Source: Actinomycetota bacterium (GTDB lineage: Bacteria; Actinomycetota; Actinomycetes; S36-B12). Taken from it: a stretch of DNA of 15,677 nucleotides. The stretch lies in assembly GCA_027729865.1 (NCBI GenBank), contig JAQCBM010000014.1:1-15677 (forward strand), in the 5' to 3' direction. This document shows positions 7,085 through 14,942 of the stretch, one piece after another. The notes below the pieces were generated by a model that worked only from the letters and a program-made list of their open reading frames with translations, had not been told where the DNA came from and searched no databases. The position numbers and the translations under genes were made by a program. How positions within the stretch are numbered: the first letter of the stretch is position 1; each line of letters starts with the position of its first letter.

Positions 7085-8148
7085 GCTCGAACCCACTCGG
7101 CATAGAACAAGGTCAAACCCGCTCCGATGAACAATCCTTGAATTATCCAAAGTCGAACGACGATTTGAGTCTCCGGCCAACCGATCATCTCGAAATGGTG
7201 ATGAAGCGGTGCCATGCGAAAGACCCGACGACCTGTCAACTTGAAAGATCCCACCTGGAGGATTACTGAGACTGTTGTGATCAGGAAGAGCCCCGCAATG
7301 AAGGGCAACAGCAGTTCGGTGCGAGACAAGATTGCCAACCCAGCGATCCCTCCGCCGAGGGCAAGAGAGCCGGTGTCTCCCATGAAGATTCGCGCGGGAG
7401 CAGTGTTCCACCACAGGAAACCAAAACACGCTCCCGCGGCCGATGCAGCGACGATGCCCAAATCCAAAGGATTTTGGGTGTTGTAACAAAACTCCGTAGC
7501 CTCGAAAGCGCAATTTTGCCCGTACTGCCAGATGGACAGCAAAACGTAGGCCAGAAAGCTCATGACAGCGGCGCCGACTGCAAGCCCGTCAAGCCCATCA
7601 GTGAGATTCACGCCGTTTGTCGTAGCCGTGATCAAGAACCAGACCCAGACCAAGAAAAGCCCCATCGGCAAAACGAGGGGCGTGTCGCGGACGAAGGAAA
7701 CTGCCATGGATGCGGCCGTTTGGCCGTCGGCATCTGGGAATTGGACAGACAAGATGCCGAAGGCAACAGCCACCAGCGCTTGGCCGATGAGTTTCGTCCT
7801 TGCTCGAAGACCGGTACTGCGTTGCTTGAAGATCTTCAGATAGTCGTCTGCCAAGCCAACTGCTCCAAGGCCCACCATCAAGAAGATCACCAGTAGCCCG
7901 GACTGCGTCAGTGGACGCCACGTGAGCAGGTGGGTGCCGAAGTAGCCAGCCAACACAGCCACGACGATGGCCAGGCCTCCCATGGAGGGCGTGCCACGTT
8001 TCGCTTCGTGGTCAGGGTAGTTACTGCCCTCCGAGCTGACCCGAATGGCTTGGGCGTACCCGCGCCTGGAGAGCAGACGAATCAAGATTGGCGTCCCGAT
8101 GAGGGAGACCACAGATGCAATCGCTAGCGCGATGACGACAAGCCTCAC
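7081..8148 (-). CDS. mraY: Phospho-MurNAc-pentapeptide transferase MraY
   Basis: Polytopic membrane enzyme that transfers phospho-MurNAc-pentapeptide from UDP to undecaprenyl phosphate, forming lipid I. 355 aa with about ten transmembrane helices. Catalytic and Mg2+-binding motifs seen: DDYLK with Asp101/Asp102, NLTDGLDGLA at 181-190, MGDTGSLALGG at 256-266 and the cytoplasmic PLHHHFE loop at 314-320. The GTG start at 8148 overlaps the murF stop in GTGA and is preceded by GGAGG with a 5-nt spacing, supporting this start. The stop overlaps murD by ATGA. Nothing unusual seen; all catalytic residues are present. Confidence 0.98.
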   Translation of the reverse strand: MRLVVIALAIASVVSLIGTPILIRLLSRRGYAQAIRVSSEGSNYPDHEAKRGTPSMGGLAIVVAVLAGYFGTHLLTWRPLTQSGLLVIFLMVGLGAVGLADDYLKIFKQRSTGLRARTKLIGQALVAVAFGILSVQFPDADGQTAASMAVSFVRDTPLVLPMGLFLVWVWFLITATTNGVNLTDGLDGLAVGAAVMSFLAYVLLSIWQYGQNCAFEATEFCYNTQNPLDLGIVAASAAGACFGFLWWNTAPARIFMGDTGSLALGGGIAGLAILSRTELLLPFIAGLFLITTVSVILQVGSFKLTGRRVFRMAPLHHHFEMIGWPETQIVVRLWIIQGLFIGAGLTLFYAEWVRA

Positions 8149-9554
8149 GCAGACCTCCGGTCTTGACCAAGCAGGTGATCTGCGATCGCCTCAAGCCCAA
8201 CAGAGCGGGAAGCCTTAACAAGCACGATGTCCCCGGGTCGAACCTGCGCATCGAGGAGCGCGATGGCCGCGTCGATATCGGGTACCCACGCCGACTCCTC
8301 GCCCCACGAACCTTCATTGCTCGCGGCCAGGTGCATCACCTTCGTCGCCTCTCCTACACACACCAACCGGGAGATATCTAGGCGAACAGCCAGCCGACCG
8401 ATCGCATCATGCTGATCCCGTGACACTTCCCCCAACTCCCGCATCTCCCCCAGCACTGCCCAGGTACGACCACTACCTGCCATCGAGCGCAGTGCCTTGA
8501 GTGCCGCACGCATGGATTCCGGATTCGCGTTATACACATCGCTAATCACCGTCACGCCGTTGTCGGTGGTTGTGACTTCCATGCGCCATGGACTACGTGG
8601 ATGTGCGTTGGAGAGTTGCTGTGCAATTTTCGCAGAGTCCACACCACATACGTAACCGACTGCTGCCGCAGCGAGGGCTGATTCAACGAAGTGCTCACCA
8701 TGCAGGTTTAGCGCGACTGATTGGGTGTCGCCACCCTCGACCGTGAGATCGAAAGAAGGTCTCCCGCTGGCGTCAAGGTGAATGTTGCTTCCCGAGACGT
8801 CGGCAAAATCGTCGGTTCCGAATCGCACCACGCGAGCATGCGTCCGACTCGCCATCGCCGTCACCTGTGGATCATCTGCATTCAAGAGGGCGTATCCGGT
8901 GCCGGAGAGCGCCTCAACCAACTCACCCTTGGCAACCGCAATGTCACCTGGGCCAGCCATCATCCCCACGTGAGCCGAACCCACGTTGAGCACCACCCCG
9001 ATGTCAGGCTGGGCGATATCGGCTATGTAGGCGATATGCCCGAGCCCACGCATGCCCATCTCCAGGACAAGGAATCGCGTTTCTTCGTCGGCCTCAAGAA
9101 TCGTCAGGGGCACACCCACTTCGGTATTGAAAGAACCTCGCGCTGCCACTACATGGTCGTGACCGAAACCCTCGAGGACATCCGCGATGAGATCTTTCGT
9201 GGTGGTCTTACCCGACGAACCCGTCACCCCCACTACGGTCGCCTGCACCACCTCTTGCCGGTACCACCGCGCGATCTGGCCAAGCGCCACAACAGTGTCC
9301 TGAACAACGATGCACGGAATACCCGCAATCTCCTGATTGACTAGTGCGGCTACTGCACCTTCGCGAACAGCGCTCGCTGCGTACGAGTGGCCGTCAACGC
9401 GTTCTCCGGGAATCGCCACGAAGACCTGTCCGGGAGCCACAGTTCGCGAATCGACGAAGAATCCCGTTGCATTCACCCGTGCAGTGGCGCGAGCCTCGGA
9501 ATTCAACTCACCGGAGCACGCCTCAGCGATCAGCGATAGGGGGGTCGGCTTCAC
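8145..9554 (-). CDS. murF: UDP-MurNAc-tripeptide--D-Ala-D-Ala ligase MurF
   Basis: Cytoplasmic Mur ligase that adds D-alanyl-D-alanine to UDP-MurNAc-tripeptide, finishing the soluble precursor. 469 aa, normal length. Seen: N-terminal substrate domain with FFVDSRTVAPGQVFVAIPG at 32-50; P-loop GSSGKTT at 112-118, the GSSGKTTTK form that distinguishes MurF from MurC/D/E; LNVGSAHVG in the middle domain; and YNANPESMRAAL in the C-terminal domain, a MurF hallmark. The GTG start at 9554 overlaps the murE stop in GTGA, with AGGAGG about 10 nt upstream. The stop overlaps mraY. It follows murE directly, matching the reaction order. Confidence 0.97.
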   Translation of the reverse strand: MKPTPLSLIAEACSGELNSEARATARVNATGFFVDSRTVAPGQVFVAIPGERVDGHSYAASAVREGAVAALVNQEIAGIPCIVVQDTVVALGQIARWYRQEVVQATVVGVTGSSGKTTTKDLIADVLEGFGHDHVVAARGSFNTEVGVPLTILEADEETRFLVLEMGMRGLGHIAYIADIAQPDIGVVLNVGSAHVGMMAGPGDIAVAKGELVEALSGTGYALLNADDPQVTAMASRTHARVVRFGTDDFADVSGSNIHLDASGRPSFDLTVEGGDTQSVALNLHGEHFVESALAAAAVGYVCGVDSAKIAQQLSNAHPRSPWRMEVTTTDNGVTVISDVYNANPESMRAALKALRSMAGSGRTWAVLGEMRELGEVSRDQHDAIGRLAVRLDISRLVCVGEATKVMHLAASNEGSWGEESAWVPDIDAAIALLDAQVRPGDIVLVKASRSVGLEAIADHLLGQDRRSA

Positions 9555-11053
9555 CGCTGCTCACCCTCCTCGCCCCCGCCAAATCGACTCTGGACGAAGG
9601 ATGCCAGCACGCGACGGTCATCGAAGGCAAAGACATGGCCATCCACTTCCTGCGTGGTTTCGTGGCCTTTTCCGAGAATGAGCACGATGTCTCCGGGAGC
9701 AGCCTCAAGGACCGCTTGCTCAATCGCCTCACTTCGCGAGGGGATCTCGTGCACGGAGTACCCGTGTGCCGGGACTCCTCGCAGAATCGCTTCGCGAATG
9801 ACTGCCGGATCTTCCGAGCGCGGATTATCGTCCGTGACAAACAACACATCGCTGTCTGAGGACGCGGCGCGTCCCATGTCTTCCCTCTTGCTGGGATCGC
9901 GGTCTCCACCGGCACCCACAACAACGATTACCCGGCCGCCATATGGACGTCGAGCCAACGCTGCTGACGAGACAACCTGGCCAATGGCATCAGGAGTGTG
10001 CGCGTAATCAACGACGAAGTCGATATTGGAAACGGATGCGACCACTTCCATACGCCCGGGAATGCGTGCCCCGACTGCGGCATCGGCAGCCGTTTCAGCA
10101 GGCAGCCCGAGAATGTGACATACCGCAACGGACAGAGCTAGGTTCGTCATGGCGAAATCGGTGGGAATCGGGAGCTTCACGTGGACCTCTTGCGGACCCA
10201 CGATGGACACCTCGTCATCAGATCGCGAGGCAAACCAATCGGCTGAACGGTGAATACAGCTGACCGTGACCAACGGAATCGATGCCCTGTCCATGAGTGT
10301 CTGACTCCACGGACTGTCCATGACTGCAACCCCACACCGCGCTCGTTCAGGCGTGAAGAGTTCGGCCTTTGCCTCAAAGTACGCCTGCATGGTTCCGTGA
10401 TAGTCGAGATGGTCTTGTGTGAGACCTGTAAATGCAGCAACGTCGAAGGTGATTCCGTCTACGCGGCTCTCGCGCAACGCGATGCTCGACACCTCCATCG
10501 CAACAGCCTGAGCACCGTGTCCGCGCATCCACTGCAGCGTTTGCTGCAGATCGGGCGCTTCAGGGGTGGTGCGCGGATGGGCAACCTCTGAATGCCCCGG
10601 TGCTGCGGCACCCAAGGTGCCGATGACTCCGCAATTCGTACCTGCGCCCACGAGCGCCGCTTGCACAAGATGTGTGACTGTCGTTTTGCCGTTGGTACCC
10701 GTAACGCCGATCATCGTCATCGCGTCAGCGGGATAGTCAAAAAAGGTCGCCGCAAGGTGCGCCACCGCAGCACGTGGATTCTCCACCACCAACGTAGGAA
10801 CGCGGATGTCACCCATGAGTTCCACACCCCGAGCATCGGTCACAACCGCTATCGCACCGGAGTCCCGCGCTGCTGACGCGAACATCGCGCCATGGACGTT
10901 GCGCCCGGGCAGCGCGACGAACAAGTAGCCCTCGTTAACCTTCGACGAGTCCAGGGTGACACCGGTCACGAGTTGATCGCCTGCACTAGGGCCGGCACCG
11001 CGCAGCACGTCACCACCGATGCCGGCATCGCGCAACAACTCCGAGAGCCGCAC
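9551..11053 (-). CDS. murE: UDP-MurNAc-tripeptide synthetase MurE, meso-DAP type
   Basis: Cytoplasmic Mur ligase that adds the third residue of the stem peptide. 500 aa. Seen: N-terminal DSSKVNEGYLFVALPG region at 35-50, P-loop GTNGKTT at 119-125, TTPEAPDLQ at 162-170, QDHLDYHG at 213-220, the probable carbamoylated Lys229 in FEAKAELF, DYAHTPDA at 349-356, and DNPRSEDP at 409-416. In this family DNPR marks meso-diaminopimelate specificity, while lysine-adding enzymes differ there, so the wall is predicted to be DAP-type. The GTG at 11053 starts 3 nt after the ftsI stop with only a weak purine stretch upstream; coupling to ftsI translation is likely. The stop overlaps murF in GTGA. Confidence 0.97.
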   Translation of the reverse strand: MRLSELLRDAGIGGDVLRGAGPSAGDQLVTGVTLDSSKVNEGYLFVALPGRNVHGAMFASAARDSGAIAVVTDARGVELMGDIRVPTLVVENPRAAVAHLAATFFDYPADAMTMIGVTGTNGKTTVTHLVQAALVGAGTNCGVIGTLGAAAPGHSEVAHPRTTPEAPDLQQTLQWMRGHGAQAVAMEVSSIALRESRVDGITFDVAAFTGLTQDHLDYHGTMQAYFEAKAELFTPERARCGVAVMDSPWSQTLMDRASIPLVTVSCIHRSADWFASRSDDEVSIVGPQEVHVKLPIPTDFAMTNLALSVAVCHILGLPAETAADAAVGARIPGRMEVVASVSNIDFVVDYAHTPDAIGQVVSSAALARRPYGGRVIVVVGAGGDRDPSKREDMGRAASSDSDVLFVTDDNPRSEDPAVIREAILRGVPAHGYSVHEIPSRSEAIEQAVLEAAPGDIVLILGKGHETTQEVDGHVFAFDDRRVLASFVQSRFGGGEEGEQR

Positions 11054-11056
11054 GAC

Positions 11057-12862
11057 CTATCCAGTCGTCAAGGTGAGCCGTGGCGCTCGCTTACCGGAAG
11101 GTGCAATCTGCATGGCCTGTAGAGCGTACGTGGTGATCTCCTTGAAAACTGGCGCCGCCAGTTCACCACCACCACGTCCGCGTTTGGGTTGATGGACGAA
11201 CACACCCACCGCCAGGCGCGGTGTGTCCGCAGGAGCTACTCCGATGAATGAGGAGGTCACATCTCCGGCATAGCAACGACAATCGGGATCAACGAATTGG
11301 GCGGTAGCTGTCTTCCCTGCAATCCGATATCCGGGAATTCGAGCTTGGGGTGCGGTACCGCCCTCACCTATGACGGCTTCCATCATGGCCATTACTTGTC
11401 GCGCTGTGTCTTCGCTGACCACACGTTCACGTTCCCCATCAGGTGTGGCCACAACAGTTCCGTCAGGCTCGGTTACCGACTCGATGATCGATGGTTGAAC
11501 CCACACGCCCCCATTAGCAACAGTCGCGAACACGCTTGTCATCTGCACGGTATTGACCGAGTAGCCCTGGCCGAAGGACATAGTTGGGAAGGTAGTACCC
11601 GACCACTTCTCTTGGTCCAGGATCAAACCACCCGACTCCCCTGGCAATCCGAGGTTGGTCTTCTCGCCGATTCCGAATCGCTCCATGTAGTTCGCCAGTT
11701 TGGCTTTCGATTGCTCCATTCGCTCGGCTGCCAGAATTGTTCCGATATTGCTGGACTTCGCGAAGACACCCGACATCGTCAAGCGCAGCGTTCCGTGCTT
11801 CCAGTGGTCATTGAAGGACTTGCCGGCACGTTTCAACTGACCAGGCACCTTGATGGGCGTGAGAGGGCTGACGGCTCCTTCATTGATTGCCGCCGCGACA
11901 GTGATTACCTTGCCCGTCGAACCTGGTTCGAAGATGTCCGTCACCGCTCGGTTTCGTCGCTCCTCGGGCAACGATTGCGTCACCGCATTCGGATTGAAGT
12001 CCGGAGCCGTTGCCAAAGCGAGGATCTCACCCGTTTGAACGTCCATGACCACGGCGGTGGCACTGGAAGCCCCCGAGCGTTGAACCACACCTTGAATCGC
12101 TTCCTGCGCGACAAACTGAATGTCGCGATCAATGGTCAGCTGAACATCCCCGCCAGGAATCGCCGCCACTGACGATTGATTAGAGGTAGGGATGACACGA
12201 CCACCAGGACCTCGCTCGTAGGTCTGCTGACCTGGGGTGCCGGTAAGTAATTCGTTATAGGCCGATTCAATGCCGCCACCTCCGGTTCCATCTGCCTGCA
12301 CGAAACCAACAATGTGCGAGGCCAGATTGTCAGCCGGATAGATGCGTTGCGAGGTTTCTTCACTGAAGATTCCCGGGAGACGGAGCGCTGCGATGCGATC
12401 CCACGTTTGAGGTGACACGCCTTTGGCAATGTACATAAATCGCTTGTCGCCCGTGAGTCGATCAGCCAACACATCCTGGGGAACTTCCAAGATCGGCGCC
12501 AATTCAACCGCAACTGCTGCTGGATCTTCAATCAACGTCTGATCAGCCGTAACGTTCCGCGCTTCCACCGTCACCGCTAATGGTTGACCCGTGCGATCAA
12601 GGATGCTGCCTCGGTATGCCGGCACCTCTAGTGTCCGTAAGCGCTGACTCAAGGCGGCATCTGCAAGGGCTTCGCCACGTACCGCCTGCAAGTCCACCAG
12701 GCGAGCCGCGAAGACCGAAGCGATGATCGCAGTCGCGACCAGCAAGACAGTCCCCCGGCGGCGGATATCTCCCGAACGGAAGTCTGAATGGCCTCGATCG
12801 GTGTCAGACACTGTGGTTGCTGGTGTTCGACCAGCCGGCCGATCAACAAAACGGGTGCTCAT
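11057..12862 (-). CDS. ftsI: Septal class B penicillin-binding protein FtsI (PBP3)
   Basis: Bitopic D,D-transpeptidase that cross-links septal peptidoglycan with FtsW. 601 aa: cytoplasmic tail 1-36, one transmembrane helix at about 37-57, PBP dimerisation/pedestal domain with RGSILDRTGQPLA at 84-96, and a transpeptidase domain from about 265. Active-site motifs: SxxK as STGK with nucleophile Ser315, SxN as SSN at 370-372. The third motif, normally KTG, reads KTA (Lys517-Thr518-Ala519-Thr520), from an unambiguous GCT codon. Two extracytoplasmic cysteines lie just after it (528 and 530). The ATG at 12862 has AGGAGGT at ideal spacing and overlaps the ftsL stop in ATGA. The position directly after ftsL and before murE identifies it as FtsI rather than an elongation PBP2. 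Confidence 0.96.
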   Translation of the reverse strand: MSTRFVDRPAGRTPATTVSDTDRGHSDFRSGDIRRRGTVLLVATAIIASVFAARLVDLQAVRGEALADAALSQRLRTLEVPAYRGSILDRTGQPLAVTVEARNVTADQTLIEDPAAVAVELAPILEVPQDVLADRLTGDKRFMYIAKGVSPQTWDRIAALRLPGIFSEETSQRIYPADNLASHIVGFVQADGTGGGGIESAYNELLTGTPGQQTYERGPGGRVIPTSNQSSVAAIPGGDVQLTIDRDIQFVAQEAIQGVVQRSGASSATAVVMDVQTGEILALATAPDFNPNAVTQSLPEERRNRAVTDIFEPGSTGKVITVAAAINEGAVSPLTPIKVPGQLKRAGKSFNDHWKHGTLRLTMSGVFAKSSNIGTILAAERMEQSKAKLANYMERFGIGEKTNLGLPGESGGLILDQEKWSGTTFPTMSFGQGYSVNTVQMTSVFATVANGGVWVQPSIIESVTEPDGTVVATPDGERERVVSEDTARQVMAMMEAVIGEGGTAPQARIPGYRIAGKTATAQFVDPDCRCYAGDVTSSFIGVAPADTPRLAVGVFVHQPKRGRGGGELAAPVFKEITTYALQAMQIAPSGKRAPRLTLTTG

Positions 12863-13647
12863 TGCCGACCTCCTGCGTCGACCTGAGCGCCGTCGCCACC
12901 ACTTTGTCCACTGTTTCCGGAAACAACCAACTGCGCACCGTCACCGATAGTTGAAGCGCGATCTTGCTGCCGCTGCTCGTTGCGACGGGCCTGTTCAGTG
13001 GCTTCGTTGACTACCGACTCGGAACTCGGATCGACGAGGACCGCACCGTCTCCCACCTGACGTCGCTCTCCCGCTTCTACCGCACCCTCGCTGTTCACCC
13101 CAGCCGCGAGCGCCGCCACCGGAATCGGGTCGATCAAAGTTGCGGTCAAGGATCCAGCCACGTTCGCCGTCAGAGCACGGTTACCCGGCGCGGGCTTGGC
13201 CTTGCCTCGGACTTTTCCGCTAGGGACGGTCAGGAACACGGCCCTATCGCTAGGGATCATCCCGAGGGAACGCGCCTTCGCCTCCAATATCGGCGGCGAT
13301 GCTGCCTCGGCAAGGGCCTTCGTCAGGGCTGCCTCCGTGCGAGAGAGATCTCGTTGCTGGATCTTCAGTTCGGTCACAGTGAAGGCTGTTTGAGCCACAG
13401 AAGTATTGATGACGAGCATCAGCACGAGACCAAACGCAAGCATCGCGGTGATCAGTACGGCAAAGAATCCACGGCTAGCGCGCTCAGGTCGTAAAGGCCT
13501 AGCCAACCTGAGGTGCGGAAGCTCAGCGCGCATTTTGCGTTCGGCACCTTGGGTTGCGTACTCAGTCGCCGATGCCGGTCTATCGATCACATCAACGTCA
13601 TCTTCTACGCACTCACTCAGCGCTGGAGACGGCACGGTGGTACTCAT
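12859..13647 (-). CDS. ftsL: FtsL-like divisome protein with long C-terminal tail
   Basis: Small bitopic divisome protein expected to form a coiled coil with an FtsB/DivIC-type partner and to activate FtsW/FtsI. Assigned mainly from position (between rsmH and ftsI) and topology, because FtsL sequence is poorly conserved. 262 aa: hydrophilic acidic then basic N-terminus 1-59, one transmembrane helix at about 60-82, a heptad-like coiled coil at about 85-117, then the motif LEAKARSLGMIPSDRAVFL (121-139) usual in actinobacterial FtsL-like proteins. After it comes an extra extracytoplasmic tail of about 120 residues, low in complexity, with three GDGA units. Start ATG at 13647 and stop both sit in ATGA overlaps (with rsmH and ftsI). 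Confidence 0.85.
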   Translation of the reverse strand: MSTTVPSPALSECVEDDVDVIDRPASATEYATQGAERKMRAELPHLRLARPLRPERASRGFFAVLITAMLAFGLVLMLVINTSVAQTAFTVTELKIQQRDLSRTEAALTKALAEAASPPILEAKARSLGMIPSDRAVFLTVPSGKVRGKAKPAPGNRALTANVAGSLTATLIDPIPVAALAAGVNSEGAVEAGERRQVGDGAVLVDPSSESVVNEATEQARRNEQRQQDRASTIGDGAQLVVSGNSGQSGGDGAQVDAGGRQ

Positions 13648-14597
13648 GCGGCCACCCGTTCAACAGCACGTAACCGAACGGACGCCGCGCGCGGATTAGA
13701 CGTGATCTCCTCTTCGGAGGCCTTCTCCGACCCCCGAGTCAGCAATCGATACGACGGCTCGGAGCCTTCTGGAACGAAGGGCATTTCGTGCGGAACATGG
13801 GAAGTAGTGACTGCCTGGAAGTCACTCTTGACGATGCGGTCCTCAAGGGACTGATAGGACAGCACGACCATCCGACCACCCACGGCAAGAACTCCCAGGG
13901 CAGCGGGAATGGCACGACGCAAGGCCACCAACTCGCCGTTCACCTCGATACGAAGCGCCTGGAAGGTGCGCTTTGCTGGATTGCCTCCCTGTCGACGAGC
14001 GGCAGCAGGGATGGACTCACGAATGATGCGAACCAACTGCGAAGAGTCCGTGATGGGATCGGCTGCGCGCTCGCGAACTATGGATCGAGCTATGCGAGAA
14101 GCGAAACGCTCTTCACCGAACTCACGTAGAACGCGGGTGAGGTCTTTCTCAGAGTATTCATTCACGACACTGGCTGCGGTCATCCCATCGGTCGAGTTCA
14201 TGCGCATGTCCAGCGGCGAATCGGTTGCGTACGAGAATCCACGCTCCGGGTCATCCAACTGCATCGAAGAGACGCCTAGATCGAACAAAATGCCGTCAGC
14301 GTGAGCGATGCCCAAATCGCTCAATACCTGCGGGATCTCGTCATAGACCGCGTGGACGAGATGAACACGACCGCTCCACTCGGATAGTCGATTGCGCGCC
14401 ACGGTCAATGCCGCAGGATCTCGATCGATACCCACCAACCGCAGCATCGGGAAAGTTCGCAGCGCGTGGTCCGCATGGCCACCCAAGCCCAAAGTTGCGT
14501 CGACCAATACACATCCAGGAGCCGTGAGGGCCGGCGCCAGCAGCGCGAAGACGCGATCCCGCAAGACCGGAACGTGGTGAGCGAATGGTGGTATCAC
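13644..14597 (-). CDS. rsmH: 16S rRNA (cytosine-1402 N4) methyltransferase RsmH (MraW)
   Basis: SAM-dependent methyltransferase that N4-methylates C1402 in the 16S rRNA decoding centre. From the GTG at 14597 it is 317 aa, the usual family length, with HVPVL at 8-12, the SAM loop DATLGLGGH at 33-41, FDLGVSSMQLDD at 105-116, RTFQALRIEVN at 210-220 and SYQSLEDRIVK at 247-257. The frame is open to a TTG at 14654, which would add 19 residues and overlap the small upstream gene by 10 nt. I prefer the GTG because GGGGA lies about 9 nt upstream and the extension is not typical of the family. The usual HPA(T/K)RTFQALRI motif has Asn in place of His (NPAKRTFQALRI). The stop overlaps ftsL by ATGA. Confidence 0.95.
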   Translation of the reverse strand: MIPPFAHHVPVLRDRVFALLAPALTAPGCVLVDATLGLGGHADHALRTFPMLRLVGIDRDPAALTVARNRLSEWSGRVHLVHAVYDEIPQVLSDLGIAHADGILFDLGVSSMQLDDPERGFSYATDSPLDMRMNSTDGMTAASVVNEYSEKDLTRVLREFGEERFASRIARSIVRERAADPITDSSQLVRIIRESIPAAARRQGGNPAKRTFQALRIEVNGELVALRRAIPAALGVLAVGGRMVVLSYQSLEDRIVKSDFQAVTTSHVPHEMPFVPEGSEPSYRLLTRGSEKASEEEITSNPRAASVRLRAVERVAA

Positions 14598-14644
14598 GAG
14601 TCGACTTCCCCATCGACCGGGACGCGGAGGTCCCGAACGAGGAT

Positions 14645-14782
14645 TTACGCCCAACCAGCCACGACGACTGAAAGCACGTACAACACGGTTCCGGTGGCCA
14701 CACCGGCCACCATGACAGCGACGCCGGTGCGCACCGGACGGAAAGCTGCGGTCACATCGGCTGACTCATTGACTACTGCCAT
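14645..14782 (-). CDS. 45-aa single-span membrane protein, function unknown
   Basis: A short gene between mraZ and rsmH. It opens with ATG at 14782 behind a strong ribosome binding site (AAGGAG, 6-nt spacing) and ends with TAA. The protein starts MAVVNESADV and has a soluble N-terminal part of about 18 residues with two Arg, then an almost continuous hydrophobic stretch from about 20 to 45 rich in Val, Ala and Gly and ending in GWA. That predicts one transmembrane helix, probably N-in. I recognise no family. Its place inside the operon, 47 nt before the chosen rsmH start, suggests co-expression with division and wall genes. A TTG start for rsmH would overlap its end. It could also be a leader peptide whose translation affects rsmH expression. 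The good start signal and coherent hydrophobic composition argue against a chance ORF. Confidence 0.75.
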   Translation of the reverse strand: MAVVNESADVTAAFRPVRTGVAVMVAGVATGTVLYVLSVVVAGWA

Positions 14783-14942
14783 GTTCTTCTCCTTGTTCGC
14801 GGTCGAGATGAACTCGTGTGTTGCTTGTGGTTGTGAGACCGATCCGTGGCGCTTCGGTCAGGTCCCCGCCCGCGTTGCGCGTCCTGGTACCGGGGAAGGG
14901 GTGCCAGGGTGCGCCAAGCGGGAGGAGGCCTCACCGCGCGAC
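14783..14942 (-). other. mraZ to small-ORF intercistronic spacer with hairpin
   Basis: The 160 nt between mraZ and the 45-aa gene hold no convincing coding sequence and no good promoter. On the minus strand CCTGG-C-ACC, loop CCTTCCCC, GGT-A-CCAGG (14883-14908) can form eight pairs around one C-A mismatch. No T-tract follows, so it is unlikely to be an intrinsic terminator; it may be an mRNA processing or stability element that sets MraZ levels apart from the rest of the operon. The last 20 nt carry the small gene's ribosome binding site. Confidence 0.4.

Noticed and set aside
7085..7513. N-terminal extension of murD by 143 codons
   Set aside because: The extension lies fully inside mraY and shows no Mur ligase sequence. 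The ATG at 7084 in an ATGA overlap gives a normal MurD.
11297..12172. 291-codon open frame on the plus strand
   Set aside because: Antisense shadow of ftsI; low-complexity His/Arg/Ser-rich translation without domain features.
14598..14654. TTG start for rsmH adding 19 residues
   Set aside because: No ribosome binding site, overlap with the 45-aa gene, and a Pro/Arg/Gly-rich extension not typical of RsmH. Kept only as an alternative.
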